A stretch of DNA of 64,000 nucleotides from Shewanella japonica (GCF_002075795.1 NZ_CP020472.1:4644501-4708500), one strand, 5' to 3'. Numbered from the stretch's first letter, positions 35,881-45,627 are shown. Notes: generated from the letters alone by a model not told the origin. Program-made: numbers and translations.

Positions 35881-35952
35881 CTAAAAATGGCTGTGTTAAC
35901 CCATTTGATTAACAGCAGCCATTTTTAAGCAAGTTTTATAAAGTAGCTTTCG

Positions 35953-36795
35953 TTATAAACCGATTTCTAAACCATGCTTATAAAGAGCGTTTTTCTTAAT
36001 GTCATAAATTTGCCCTGTTAATGCCGCCGCTTTTTTTAAGGGCAATTCTTGGCAAAGAATTTTAAGGGTATTTATGACAGTGGTTGAAAACTCTGACTCG
36101 GCTTCTGTGCGATGGCCATGACACATTAATACAATTTCACCGCGCTGCTGATTAGGATCATCTTTGACGTTCTGCAACACATCGGCTGCTGGGCCGGATA
36201 AAAATGTTTCGAATGTTTTAGTGACTTCACGTGCCATCACAATTTCACGCTCGCCGCCCAATGCTGTCACGATTGATTCCAAGCTGTGCACAATACGATG
36301 CGGTGATTCGTAAAAAATTAATGTACGCGGATCTTCTTTGAGCGCTGCCAGTTTATCTAATCGCCCCTTTTCTTTTGATGGTAAAAAACCTTCAAATGAA
36401 AATCGATCTGACGGAAGTCCTGATGCACTTAATGCAGTTATCGCAGCACAAGGACCTGGAAGTGGGATCACATTAAAACCTGCCTCTCGCACTTGTTTAA
36501 CTAAGTGGTAACCAGGATCGGATATGAGCGGTGTGCCAGCGTCAGAAATTAATGCAACGGCCTCGCCGTTACCTAATTTTTGAATAATCCACTGAGCTCG
36601 GTCACGTTCGTTATGGTCATGCAAGGCTGTTTTACGTGTTTCTATGCCAAAGTGACTTAATAGTTTTCCGCTGTGGCGTGTGTCTTCACAGGCGATTAAT
36701 GAGACATGATTTAATACCTCAATCGCGCGGTTGCTAATATCCCCTAAGTTACCAATAGGAGTGGGAACGATATAAAGTGCGACCGATAGGTCCAT
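35953..36795 (-). CDS. rsmI: 16S rRNA 2'-O-ribose C1402 methyltransferase
   Basis: 280 aa SAM-dependent tetrapyrrole-methylase-fold enzyme that methylates the 2'-OH of C1402 in 16S rRNA. The N-terminal family signature LYIVPTPIGNLGDIS, the ISDAGTPLISDPG loop, PLPGPCAAITALSASGLP and FYESPHRI are visible. The start at 36795 has GAGGT 4 nt upstream; a longer frame to 36834 has no homology. It is divergent from lpoA across 89 bp, the usual arrangement near rnpB in this group. Confidence 0.95.
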   Translation of the reverse strand: MDLSVALYIVPTPIGNLGDISNRAIEVLNHVSLIACEDTRHSGKLLSHFGIETRKTALHDHNERDRAQWIIQKLGNGEAVALISDAGTPLISDPGYHLVKQVREAGFNVIPLPGPCAAITALSASGLPSDRFSFEGFLPSKEKGRLDKLAALKEDPRTLIFYESPHRIVHSLESIVTALGGEREIVMAREVTKTFETFLSGPAADVLQNVKDDPNQQRGEIVLMCHGHRTEAESEFSTTVINTLKILCQELPLKKAAALTGQIYDIKKNALYKHGLEIGL

Positions 36796-36884
36796 AACTA
36801 CCTCTGTATTGAATCTCATCTGGACTTTCGCCAAGTGAAAGAGCAGGTTAAACTAGAGACAGCATCTTACCAGAGTGAAGCCCT

Positions 36885-38708
36885 GTGTTAAAAAGACTGA
36901 TTACAACAAAATTCGTTTTCGCAGCTATTTTATCAAGTGTATTATTTGGCTGTGCGACTCAAACTACTGAAAATAAACAAGCTATTGATAGTTCGTTAGC
37001 AACAGTAACGCAAACGGCTAATACCTATTTATCTGAGGCAAGTAATAGTCAGCAGCCTCAAGAGCGAGATAGGTATTTGCTTTTAGCAGCTCACGCTTAC
37101 ATTAATGACTCTAATGTAAGTGCTGCTGATAAGCTTTTGACTTCAATGAAGCCCAATTTACAACCTGAGCCAACACTTCAGGCTGAGTGGCTTTACTTGT
37201 CTGCAAGAGTGGCTGAGCTGAATCGCTCAGATGCTGATGCACTAGCAATATTGAACTACCCTGAACAATGGCAATTACCGAACTGGCAACGTGTTACTTA
37301 TCATCAATATAAAGCACGCTTATTTAATCAAACTAAACAACCGATTGATGAATTACGCCAGCTTAGCTCTCTGAGCCTTTATCTTCCGAAACAGCAAGCC
37401 TTTGAAGTTAATGACACCATTTGGCGTACGTTGCAGCCTTTGCATGAAGAAACCATTAAAAGCTTTATGCGAGATGGTAAAAATCCAACCTTCTCGGGTT
37501 GGTTACAACTTGCCTATATCGCTAAACATTATGCGATCGATCCATCCCAGTTAGTGCGTTATTTAGGCCAATGGCAGCAATCTAACCCAAATCACCCTGG
37601 GGCGGCAAAATTACCTTCAGATTTAGAAAAAGCGTTGAATGCTCAACCTTATAAACCGCAAAATATTGCAGTGTTACTGCCATTAACTGGGCGCCGCGCG
37701 GCAGTTGCCGAACCAATCAGGCAAGGCATACTTGCAAGTTACATGGCCGCTTATGACGATCAAATCACGCTACACTTTTTTGATACTAACTTAGGGGTTG
37801 AACAAGCTTATCAAGAGGCCGTTGCCGCCGGTGCAGAATTTGTGATTGGGCCACTGCTACCCAATGCTGTTGAAGAAATGCAGGCATTAAACGAGCAAGG
37901 TTTGATGACGATTCCACAACTGTATTTGAATCAAACAGAAACCTTTACACCGAATAACGACCAATTTTATTTTGCGTTGTCGCCAGCTCAAGAAGCCAGT
38001 GATGCCGCACAACGCCTATTTGATGACGGAGTTAGCTTACCTTTATTACTGGTAAGCAACGATTCAACGGGTAAGCGAATGGCTGCAAGCTTCAATGAAA
38101 AGTGGTTAGCGCTAACGGAAGAGAACGCCGAAATCCATTACTATGATGGCGGCGATCAAATGAAAGTCACCGTGCAAGAAGCTTTAGGCGTTAAAGATAG
38201 CCAAGCTCGTATAGCAAGAATGAAAGAGCTCATTGGTAATACCCTAGAAGCGGATTTTCGTTCGCGTCGTGATATTGATGCCATTTATATGATTTCGGCA
38301 GCTAAAGACTTAGTGCTACTTAAGCCCTTCTTAGATGTTAACTTCAGCGTCTTTGCTGATCCTGTTGCCTTGTATACCACCAGCCGAAGTCGGCTCAGTG
38401 GTAACTCGACTCAATCAGCACAAGAACTCAATAATTTAATGATCAGCGATATTCCTTGGTTAATGAGCTCAAATGCTGAAACCACTATGGTTAACACATT
38501 ATGGAGCCAGTGGAATAATGGTCAAAAGCGTTTATATATCATGGGCTATGACTCATTGGATTTGGTTAATCGTTTAGCCCAAATGCGCGCTTTTCCTGGT
38601 TATCAGTTTAATGGTCGAAGTGGCGCATTATCTGTCGACAAAGACGGCGTCATAGAACGTAAATTAAGCTGGGGCAAATACCAGCGAGGAAAACTACGTC
38701 CGCTATGA
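36885..38708 (+). CDS. lpoA: Penicillin-binding protein activator LpoA (LppC)
   Basis: 607 aa outer-membrane lipoprotein. The signal ends with lipobox LFGC (Cys24). An N-terminal helical TPR-like half (about 40-255) is followed by a periplasmic-binding-protein-like half (IAVLLPLTGRRAAVAEPIRQGILASY onward). It activates PBP1A from the outer membrane; PBP1A (mrcA) is itself encoded at 55.2 kb. The start is GTG at 36885, with ribosome-binding GTGAAG upstream. It is the first gene of lpoA-yraN-diaA-dolP. Confidence 0.94.
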   Translation: MLKRLITTKFVFAAILSSVLFGCATQTTENKQAIDSSLATVTQTANTYLSEASNSQQPQERDRYLLLAAHAYINDSNVSAADKLLTSMKPNLQPEPTLQAEWLYLSARVAELNRSDADALAILNYPEQWQLPNWQRVTYHQYKARLFNQTKQPIDELRQLSSLSLYLPKQQAFEVNDTIWRTLQPLHEETIKSFMRDGKNPTFSGWLQLAYIAKHYAIDPSQLVRYLGQWQQSNPNHPGAAKLPSDLEKALNAQPYKPQNIAVLLPLTGRRAAVAEPIRQGILASYMAAYDDQITLHFFDTNLGVEQAYQEAVAAGAEFVIGPLLPNAVEEMQALNEQGLMTIPQLYLNQTETFTPNNDQFYFALSPAQEASDAAQRLFDDGVSLPLLLVSNDSTGKRMAASFNEKWLALTEENAEIHYYDGGDQMKVTVQEALGVKDSQARIARMKELIGNTLEADFRSRRDIDAIYMISAAKDLVLLKPFLDVNFSVFADPVALYTTSRSRLSGNSTQSAQELNNLMISDIPWLMSSNAETTMVNTLWSQWNNGQKRLYIMGYDSLDLVNRLAQMRAFPGYQFNGRSGALSVDKDGVIERKLSWGKYQRGKLRPL

Positions 38709-38724
38709 TATCGATGAAAAAACA

Positions 38725-39060
38725 ATGACATTCATCAATCCAGGTCAGCATGCAGAAACACAAGCGCGAACTTACCTTGAGCAACAAGGTCTACAGTTTG
38801 TGACTCAAAATCAGCGCTATCGTTTTGGCGAAATTGATTTAATTATGCGTGATAACCAATATTGGGTGTTTATTGAAGTGAAATACCGTTCATCCACTCA
38901 GTTTGGAGGTGCTTTAAATGCTGTATCTACAGCTCAAATATCACGCATTAGAAAAGCTGCTGAACAATATTTACAAACACATAAAATCAATGCGCCATGC
39001 CGCTTTGATGTGATTGCCATCAATGGAGCCGATATCCAATGGCTCCAAGGGTGTTTTTAA
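38725..39060 (+). CDS. yraN: UPF0102 YraN endonuclease-like protein
   Basis: 111 aa with the PD-(D/E)xK-like core FGEIDLIMRDNQYWVFIEVKYRS. A Holliday-junction resolvase-type fold is usual for the family; the exact role is not settled. It lies 16 nt after lpoA in the conserved order. Confidence 0.9.
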   Translation: MTFINPGQHAETQARTYLEQQGLQFVTQNQRYRFGEIDLIMRDNQYWVFIEVKYRSSTQFGGALNAVSTAQISRIRKAAEQYLQTHKINAPCRFDVIAINGADIQWLQGCF

Positions 39061-39138
39061 CTTATTAAATTTAGCTATAATGCTGCCAGAATCGAGATTA
39101 TATGTAAGCAGCATCACATTACCGAGTAAGGATTTATC

Positions 39139-39732
39139 ATGTTAGAGCGTATTAAAGACAGTTTCACCGAATCAATTCAAACTAAAATTGATGCAGCTGA
39201 AGCCTTACCAGAGTCGATTGAGAAAGCGGCTGAAATGATGGTTCAATGCTTATTAAGCGGTAATAAAATTTTAGCATGTGGTAACGGTGGTAGTGCTGGC
39301 GATGCACAACATTTTTCTGCGGAACTATTAAACCGCTACGAAATTGAACGTCCTCCTTTACCGGCAATTGCACTAAGTTGTGACACTTCAACCATCACAG
39401 CAATCGCTAATGATTATAGCTATGATGAAATTTACTCAAAGCAGATTATGGCATTAGGCCAACCTGGTGATATTTTATTAGCCATTTCAACAAGTGGTAA
39501 CTCAGGTAACGTCATTAAAGCCATGGAAGCTGCACTTAGCCGTGATATGACGATTGTTGCACTAACAGGTAAAGATGGTGGTGCAATGGCCGGCTTAATG
39601 AGTGCTGGTGATGTAGAAGTACGTGTACCATCTAACGTTACTGCTCGTATTCAAGAAGTGCATTTATTAGTCATTCACTGCCTATGTGACAATATCGACC
39701 GCACTCTGTTCCCGCAGGACGAGCAAGCATGA
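39139..39732 (+). CDS. diaA: DnaA initiator-associating protein DiaA (SIS domain)
   Basis: 197 aa SIS-domain protein with CGNGGSAGDAQHFSAELLNRYE and AISTSGNSGNVIKAMEAA. Sequence and size are close to both DiaA, which promotes DnaA assembly at oriC, and GmhA phosphoheptose isomerase. The place between yraN and dolP argues for DiaA. It ends with a 4-nt overlap with dolP. Confidence 0.88.
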   Translation: MLERIKDSFTESIQTKIDAAEALPESIEKAAEMMVQCLLSGNKILACGNGGSAGDAQHFSAELLNRYEIERPPLPAIALSCDTSTITAIANDYSYDEIYSKQIMALGQPGDILLAISTSGNSGNVIKAMEAALSRDMTIVALTGKDGGAMAGLMSAGDVEVRVPSNVTARIQEVHLLVIHCLCDNIDRTLFPQDEQA

Positions 39733-40298
39733 TAAAAGCAGTTCTTATCATAGCAACATTATTCCTGCTTCAAGGTTGTGCTGGTGTTGTTATGGTTGGT
39801 GCTGTCGGTGGAGCCAAGATGGCCAATGATGAGCGTAGTATGTCTACGCAAATCAGTGATACCAATGCCGACTTTGAAATCACGAGTGCATTAGCTAAGC
39901 ATCAAGATATTCATAAACAAACCAATATTACTGGCGTAGTATTGAACAGTAATGTATTGATGATTGGCCAGTCACCTAACTCTATGTTGCGTGATAAAGC
40001 GGTTAAAGTCGTTCAAGAGCTTGAAATTGGCGGTAAGTTACATAATCAAATTCGGATTGGTAACCCAACCTCATTCACAACTCGCAGCAATGACACTTGG
40101 ATCACCACCAAGGTAAAAACTCGCATGTTAAATGAAAAAACATTAGACATGACGAGAGTAAAAGTGGTCACAGAAAATGGGGAGGTATTTCTATTGGGCA
40201 TCATTCCCCGAGATCAAGCTGATCTTGCAGTGGAAATCACCCGCAATACTTCTGGTGTAAGGAAAGTGATTAAGGTTTTCGAATATATCGACCCTTAA
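39729..40298 (+). CDS. dolP: Outer-membrane lipoprotein DolP with two BON domains
   Basis: 189 aa. The lipoprotein signal (TLFLLQGC, Cys16) is followed by two BON domains (about 45-110 and 120-188; GVVLNSNVLMIGQ and VVTENGEVFLLGI). DolP (YraP) supports outer-membrane integrity and BAM activity. It overlaps diaA by 4 nt and ends the operon before a clear terminator. Confidence 0.92.
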   Translation: MIKAVLIIATLFLLQGCAGVVMVGAVGGAKMANDERSMSTQISDTNADFEITSALAKHQDIHKQTNITGVVLNSNVLMIGQSPNSMLRDKAVKVVQELEIGGKLHNQIRIGNPTSFTTRSNDTWITTKVKTRMLNEKTLDMTRVKVVTENGEVFLLGIIPRDQADLAVEITRNTSGVRKVIKVFEYIDP

Positions 40299-40337
40299 AT
40301 ATGAATTGACTCCTACAACGACAGACCACAATAAAAA

Positions 40338-40366
40338 TCACCGCAAATACATTGCGGTGTTTTTTT
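40338..40366 (+). terminator. Terminator of the lpoA-dolP operon
   Basis: CACCGCAA / TTGCGGTG stem with a 5-nt loop and a run of seven T. Confidence 0.9.
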
Positions 40367-40399
40367 ATCTATAGGGTAAACCCATTCGATTAATATAGG

Positions 40400-41278
40400 T
40401 TAATTTAATACAGATACCGACTTACGTTGCAGCCTACGAACACAGGCAAGTATTAAAGGTAATAGTACTGTCGGTAGTACAATTAAACTGGCCCCCAGCC
40501 AACTCATCCCATCAAGCCATTCATCAAACCATAACCAGCCAAATAGCACGCAAAATAGTAACCCTGAGTATTCAGCTACGGCAATATCACTCGCTTTCGC
40601 ACTACGGTAAGCAACAATACAGCAAAAGTGATACGCCAATAAAAAGCTGTTACTAATCAGCGATAAGCCAATTAATGCCATCGTCACGTCCCCAAAGCCG
40701 ATACAGGCTCCCGCCACACACAATACTGGAATACTCAATAAATTATAAAGCAGTAATGTCACTAATGGTGATTCTTGCTTTGGTAGCTTTCTTAATGCAA
40801 TTTGATTCATTGAAAACGTCACTGCAGCAACGAGAACTAGCAGGCCTGCCCATTCGATATTTGATGGCCGTAACAAAATCAGCACGCCAATAAATCCCAG
40901 TAAAGTAATCCACCATTGGGTCAAACTGATCTGCTCTTTAAGCCAAACATAGCCTAGTACAGTAATCATAATCGGCGCTGAAAAAAATAATGAACTGACG
41001 GTAGCTAATGGCAATGAAACTAAGCCAACCACTAAGGTAATTGACGTTATAACCCCTAAGTGAGAACGCACTAACTGTAATTTAAAGTGGCCTGTAACAG
41101 GCTTTCTCGCCATGAACCATATTGGCAATAACATCAATACGCTGCCGCATTGTCGTAATAATAAAAAGGTAATGATATCTGCATTATCTGGTAACCACTT
41201 GATGGATACGTCATATAACGCGCTAAAGATATTGCCAAGCACCAGTATGATTAGTGCAAAAATGACTGGAGACTTCAT
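40400..41278 (-). CDS. EamA/DMT-family permease
   Basis: 292 aa with about ten transmembrane helices and two EamA-type repeats (IFSALYDVSIKWLPDNADII... and GLLVLVAAVTFSMNQIALRKL). It is probably an inner-membrane metabolite exporter; the substrate is not known. The start at 41278 has GAGGTG upstream; the longer frame to 41299 does not. It is divergent from a GcvA-like LysR gene that may control it. Confidence 0.88.
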   Translation of the reverse strand: MKSPVIFALIILVLGNIFSALYDVSIKWLPDNADIITFLLLRQCGSVLMLLPIWFMARKPVTGHFKLQLVRSHLGVITSITLVVGLVSLPLATVSSLFFSAPIMITVLGYVWLKEQISLTQWWITLLGFIGVLILLRPSNIEWAGLLVLVAAVTFSMNQIALRKLPKQESPLVTLLLYNLLSIPVLCVAGACIGFGDVTMALIGLSLISNSFLLAYHFCCIVAYRSAKASDIAVAEYSGLLFCVLFGWLWFDEWLDGMSWLGASLIVLPTVLLPLILACVRRLQRKSVSVLN

Positions 41279-41398
41279 CGTCACCTCACCGCTTCTCAAA
41301 ATGGCATAATAACTAGACCTTTACATGATTAAAAATGATGAATACTAAACAATAATGAATTAAGGTAATAAATAAGATTCAATTTTCTAGCTAAGTAA

Positions 41399-42307
41399 AT
41401 GAGAAAACTACCACCATTACGTTCATTGCAAGTGTTTGAATCTGCTGCTCGATTACAACACTTTTCCCGTGCAGCAGAAGAGCTTTGCATCAGTCAAAGT
41501 GCGGTATCTCATCAAATTAAACAGTTAGAATCTTATTATGGTGAGCAATTATTCTTACGCAGTACAAGGCAATTACAGCTAACAGACAAAGGAGCCCAAT
41601 TATCACTACAATTGGAAAGCACCTTTAATGCTCTTGAAGAGGTCAGCTTACAAATTACAGGTGACGGTAACCAGCAGTTACGATTAGCCGTTTACAGCTC
41701 GTTTGCCATTAAGTGGCTTATTCCTAGGCTGAGTGAGTTCCGTCAGCAGCACCCGCATATTCAAATCCGTTTGGATATGATCACCAGCGACCCACAACTC
41801 AGTGATAATGTCGCTGATATGTTTATTACTGGGCAATCAAATCAAAATGGCTATATGCACCTTACCTTGCATAAAGAGCGATTAATTGCTGTAGCCAGTC
41901 CTGATTACCTGCAACAATGGCTAAATAAACCCAATGCATCACCTCAAGAGTTAATCGCCGCTTTACCTTCGGCAACCTTACTCACCGTCGATGAAGGAGA
42001 ATTAGGCATTGATTGGCAGCGCTGGCATACCGTCAATAAAGTCGACGACAGCGACAAAAAACAACAACATATTTTTAGCCACGTTTTGATGGCCATTGAA
42101 GCTGCGATTGCTCATCAAGGAATCGCACTTGCCTCTGACTTTATGGTTAAAGGAGATATTGCAGCAGGAAGGCTTGTTGCATTGGATTTACCAGACATTT
42201 TAACGGGTTTTAATTTTAACTTTAGCTGTAAACAACGCAGACAACACGAACCAGCTTTAGCAAGCTTTATTCAATGGCTAAAAAGGCAATCTCACTCTGG
42301 TGACTAA
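41399..42307 (+). CDS. LysR-family regulator (GcvA-like)
   Basis: 302 aa. The start PPLRSLQVFESAARLQHFSRAAEELCISQSAVSHQIKQLE is the GcvA-type HTH, followed by an effector-binding domain (about 92-298). It is divergent from the EamA permease gene (120 bp gap), suggesting local control. No ligand can be named. Confidence 0.9.
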   Translation: MRKLPPLRSLQVFESAARLQHFSRAAEELCISQSAVSHQIKQLESYYGEQLFLRSTRQLQLTDKGAQLSLQLESTFNALEEVSLQITGDGNQQLRLAVYSSFAIKWLIPRLSEFRQQHPHIQIRLDMITSDPQLSDNVADMFITGQSNQNGYMHLTLHKERLIAVASPDYLQQWLNKPNASPQELIAALPSATLLTVDEGELGIDWQRWHTVNKVDDSDKKQQHIFSHVLMAIEAAIAHQGIALASDFMVKGDIAAGRLVALDLPDILTGFNFNFSCKQRRQHEPALASFIQWLKRQSHSGD

Positions 42308-42312
42308 CCAAT

Positions 42313-42341
42313 AAAAAAGCCAGCATTAAGCTGGCTTTTTT
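42313..42341. terminator. Bidirectional terminator between LysR gene and trpS
   Basis: AAAAAGCCAGC-ATTAA-GCTGGCTTTTT: perfect 11-bp stem with A and T runs, serving both convergent transcripts. Confidence 0.92.
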
Positions 42342-42357
42342 ATTAATCGATTGCACG

Positions 42358-43359
42358 TTACACAATCATTCCGATTTTTTCGTAAACTTTTTTGATTGTT
42401 TCTTCAGCTCGAGCCTGCGCTTTTTCAGCTCCCGCTTTAAAGACTGCATTTAGGTAGTCTTCATCCGCTCTGATTTCACGAAAACGTGCTTGAATAGGTT
42501 CTAGCATAGCAACAACAGCTTCACCTGTTGCAACTTTCAAGTGTCCATACATTTTGTCTTCAAAGTCTTTTTCAATTGACTCGATTGACTGACCGTTACA
42601 ACCTGACATCAAGCTCAATAAGTTTGATACACCTGGCTTTTCTTCAACGTCAAAACGAACAACAGGCGGCTCTTCACTATCTGTCATCGCTTTTTTCACT
42701 TTCTTCATAATCGCTTTAGGATCATCAAGTAAACCAATCACGTTATTACGGTTTTCGTCTGACTTAGACATTTTTTTCGTTGGCTCTTGCAGCGACATGA
42801 CACGAGCGCCGGTTTCAGGAATAAATGGCTCAGGCACAACAAATGTGTCGCCATAAGCATTATTGAAACGCGTTGCAATATCACGTGTTAGCTCTAAATG
42901 TTGCTTTTGGTCTTGGCCTACAGGCACTTCATTTGCTTGATAAAGCAAGATATCTGCAGCCATTAATACTGGGTAGTCAAACAAACCAACATTAATGTTA
43001 TTAGCATGCTTTTGCGATTTATCTTTAAACTGTGTCATGCGGTTAAGCTCACCCATTTGGGTGTAACAGTTTAATGCCCAGCTCAACTGCGTATGTTGTG
43101 GTACTTGAGATTGTAAAAAGACGGTACTTTTTTCAGGGTCGATACCACAAGCGAGATAAATGGCTAGTGTGTCTAAGCATGCCGCTCGTAACTTTTCAGG
43201 ATCTTGGCGAACGGTAATCGCATGTAAATCAACAACACAATAAATACAATCGTGGCTGTCTTGCATACCAACCCATTGACGTAGCGCGCCCATGTAATTA
43301 CCAATACTTAGCTCGCCTGATGGTTGAGCGCCACTAAACACGATAGGTTTTGCAGTCAT
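42358..43359 (-). CDS. trpS: Tryptophanyl-tRNA synthetase
   Basis: 333 aa class Ic synthetase charging tRNA-Trp. It has GAQPSGELSIGNYMGAL (HIGH-equivalent SIGN) and KKMSKSDEN (KMSKS). It lies 5 nt after gph in the order rpe-gph-trpS and is last before the bidirectional terminator. Confidence 0.97.
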   Translation of the reverse strand: MTAKPIVFSGAQPSGELSIGNYMGALRQWVGMQDSHDCIYCVVDLHAITVRQDPEKLRAACLDTLAIYLACGIDPEKSTVFLQSQVPQHTQLSWALNCYTQMGELNRMTQFKDKSQKHANNINVGLFDYPVLMAADILLYQANEVPVGQDQKQHLELTRDIATRFNNAYGDTFVVPEPFIPETGARVMSLQEPTKKMSKSDENRNNVIGLLDDPKAIMKKVKKAMTDSEEPPVVRFDVEEKPGVSNLLSLMSGCNGQSIESIEKDFEDKMYGHLKVATGEAVVAMLEPIQARFREIRADEDYLNAVFKAGAEKAQARAEETIKKVYEKIGMIV

Positions 43360-43364
43360 TTGTT

Positions 43365-44081
43365 TTATTGCTCCATTGATTTAGCTGTGAATTCTGCCGA
43401 ATTAGTTAATAAGGCTAAAATTTCATTGAATTGTTCGCATACCGCAGTGGGTCCGCTCAGACCAATATCTTCACCGTAGTTGTACCCATAGGTCAAGCCT
43501 ATTGAGGTTACGCCTACGGCTTTCGCTGCTAATATGTCATTTTTTGAATCCCCTACCATCAACAGCTGTTGAGGTTCGAGCTGCCATTTGTCCAAAATAT
43601 GCGTTAAAGGCAAAGGATCGGGTTTCATTTTATCCAGCGAGTCGCCACCTAACACCAGACCAAATAAGTCGGCTATACCAAATGCTTCTAACAACGGGAT
43701 AGTAAACCGATAAGGTTTATTTGTCACAATCGCCAGTGGGTAGCCTGCAGCATTAAGTTTGCTGAGCACGGTTAACACTCCAGCATATAACTTACTGTGT
43801 TTTTGTAGGTGTAATTCGTAATGCTTCATAAAAATAGGCATGACATTTTCAAGTTGTACACCTATGTCACACCCTTTTTGTTGCTCAGCATTGAGTAACG
43901 CACGCTGCATTAATACTTGAGCACCATTGCCAACCCAGTTTCTCACTTGCTGCTCGGTGCAACTTGGTAATGCTAACTCAGCAAGTGTCGCTTGGGTCGC
44001 GGCGGCTAAATCGGGCACACTATCAATTAGCGTGCCGTCTAAGTCAAACGCAATGGCTTTTATGCTAGAAAAATCAGCCAT
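43365..44081 (-). CDS. gph: Phosphoglycolate phosphatase
   Basis: 238 aa HAD-superfamily phosphatase removing 2-phosphoglycolate. Motif I FDLDGTLIDS, motif II IVTNK and motif III/IV GGDSLDKMKPDP and VGDSKNDILAA are intact. It starts 1 nt after the rpe stop. Confidence 0.95.
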   Translation of the reverse strand: MADFSSIKAIAFDLDGTLIDSVPDLAAATQATLAELALPSCTEQQVRNWVGNGAQVLMQRALLNAEQQKGCDIGVQLENVMPIFMKHYELHLQKHSKLYAGVLTVLSKLNAAGYPLAIVTNKPYRFTIPLLEAFGIADLFGLVLGGDSLDKMKPDPLPLTHILDKWQLEPQQLLMVGDSKNDILAAKAVGVTSIGLTYGYNYGEDIGLSGPTAVCEQFNEILALLTNSAEFTAKSMEQ

Positions 44082-44082
44082 A

Positions 44083-44757
44083 CTACGCGTCTACTTTTGC
44101 AAGCTCGGTACGCATTTCATCAACCACGGTTTTATAATCAGGCTGATTAAAAATAGCAGAACCTGCGACAAACATATCTGCGCCTGCCGCTGCAATTTCG
44201 GCAATATTATCCACTTTTACGCCACCGTCCACTTCAAGACGAATATCAAATCCACTGGCATCAATTTTTTCGCGAACTTGTTTAAGTTTATCTAACGTAG
44301 ATGGGATAAATGATTGACCGCCAAAGCCAGGATTGACTGACATAAGCAGAATCACATCTAATTTATCCATTACATGGTCAAGATAATGTAATGGCGTTCC
44401 AGGGTTAAATACTAAGCCAGCCTTACAGCCTGATTCTTTAATTAATTGCAAACTACGATCAAGATGTTCCGTCGCTTCTGGATGAAAAGTAATAATTGAA
44501 GCACCTGCTTTAGCAAAATCTGGAATGATACGATCTACAGGCTTAACCATTAAGTGCACATCAATATCAGCGGTAATGCCATAATCACGAAGCGCCTGAC
44601 AAACCATAGGACCGATTGTTAAATTTGGTACATAGTGGTTATCCATTACATCAAAATGAACAACGTCAGCACCGGCATCTAAAACGGCTTTAACATCATC
44701 ACCTAAACGGGCGAAATCGGCAGATAAAATAGATGGGGCAATCAAAAATGGACGCAT
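44083..44757 (-). CDS. rpe: Ribulose-phosphate 3-epimerase
   Basis: 224 aa TIM-barrel enzyme of the pentose phosphate pathway. SILSADFARLGDDV, VVHFDVMDNHYVPN, LMSVNPGFGGQSFIP and LEVDGGV are the family motifs. It is first of the rpe-gph-trpS group here, separated from dam by two plus-strand genes. Confidence 0.97.
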   Translation of the reverse strand: MRPFLIAPSILSADFARLGDDVKAVLDAGADVVHFDVMDNHYVPNLTIGPMVCQALRDYGITADIDVHLMVKPVDRIIPDFAKAGASIITFHPEATEHLDRSLQLIKESGCKAGLVFNPGTPLHYLDHVMDKLDVILLMSVNPGFGGQSFIPSTLDKLKQVREKIDASGFDIRLEVDGGVKVDNIAEIAAAGADMFVAGSAIFNQPDYKTVVDEMRTELAKVDA

Positions 44758-45076
44758 AGTCTTCTCGAAGCAATTAAAAGTGACCGTATTTTACCCCCTG
44801 AAGCTTATTCGCTCTAGTCGCAAAGCGTAATAAAAGGTTGTTATTGTCAATAAACGTAAATTTTCATAATCTGTAAGTATTAAATTGATCCAGATCACAT
44901 GAGAGTGATGTTCATTAACTATACAAATTTGCTATAATGCGACCTACGTCACTGTGTTTTTCGCGATGTTATAGTTATAAAGCGACTACCGAGTCAGTTG
45001 CTAAGTCTCTATTAGAACGTCACTAAACATTTTTTTATTGTGTTAATTCTGAAAGTATAAGACAAGGATAGCCCTT
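44758..45076. other. Divergent promoter region between rpe and a small-gene pair
   Basis: 319 bp without a gene. It holds an FNR/CRP-like site (44885-44898), a TATAAT at 44933-44938 directed to the plus strand and a leader of about 130 nt before the first small gene. No riboswitch was recognised. Confidence 0.5.
44885..44898. promoter_or_regulatory. FNR/EtrA- or CRP-type site
   Basis: TTGATCCAGATCAC matches the FNR consensus TTGAT-N4-ATCAA at 9 of 10 positions and also resembles a CRP site (GATC-N2-GATCACA). It lies about 50 bp upstream of the expected start from TATAAT at 44933. Confidence 0.5.
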
Positions 45077-45445
45077 ATGATGTGCAGTCAGTCAAAAATG
45101 AGCACCCACCAAACAGGTAAGGTGACGCTAAAACCTGTAGTAAGCTTATTTTCAACCAGCGCATTAATGTTAGTCGCCTATTTTGTCATGTCGGATAATA
45201 GCAATCCATTGTTGGCTGACAACTGTGCTTGTACAGAAAACGTTACCTACAATTCCAGCCTACCTAGCAGCCACCCTAATAATCGTTGTGCTGTCGAGTC
45301 TGACAATGTGAGTTGGGGAGATTGGGTTACGGGTAAGAGTCGCTCAAGCCAGTTTCATTTTTTAGATTTACTCGAGTTACTACACAACAGCGACAAGAGT
45401 AAACCGATTAGCGACATGCCCACTAATAATCCGAATAGCATTTAA
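45077..45445 (+). CDS. Small hypothetical envelope protein
   Basis: 122 aa. A single hydrophobic segment (about 24-42, SLFSTSALMLVAYFVMSD) is followed by a short Cys-containing periplasmic region (CAC). No recognised family. AAGGAT lies 8-11 nt before the double ATG at 45077/45080. Its stop shares a base with the start of the next gene (TAATG), so the two are coupled. The pair lies opposite to the aroK-dam-rpe-trpS genes. Confidence 0.65.
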   Translation: MMCSQSKMSTHQTGKVTLKPVVSLFSTSALMLVAYFVMSDNSNPLLADNCACTENVTYNSSLPSSHPNNRCAVESDNVSWGDWVTGKSRSSQFHFLDLLELLHNSDKSKPISDMPTNNPNSI

Positions 45446-45627
45446 TGTCTTTTTGGCGGGTATTTTCGAGTACTGTTGCAGCTTTCTTTGGAGTGCAGAC
45501 AGAAGATAATCGCCAGCGAGACTTTCAACAAAGTAATTCACCATTACCTTTTATTTTTATGGGAATTGCTCTGGCGATCATTATGATTCTATCTTTGATT
45601 TTTATCGTGAACCAAGTATTAGCGTAA
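45445..45627 (+). CDS. DUF2970 small membrane protein
   Basis: 60 aa. The N-terminal amphipathic segment SFWRVFSSTVAAFFGVQTEDNRQRDF and one C-terminal transmembrane helix (36-58) match the DUF2970 family. Function unknown. It overlaps the upstream gene by one base. Confidence 0.82.
   Translation: MSFWRVFSSTVAAFFGVQTEDNRQRDFQQSNSPLPFIFMGIALAIIMILSLIFIVNQVLA

Noticed and set aside
39139..39732. gmhA (phosphoheptose isomerase) as the name of the SIS gene
   Set aside because: Sequence alone is ambiguous, but the place between yraN and dolP is that of diaA and no heptose genes are near.
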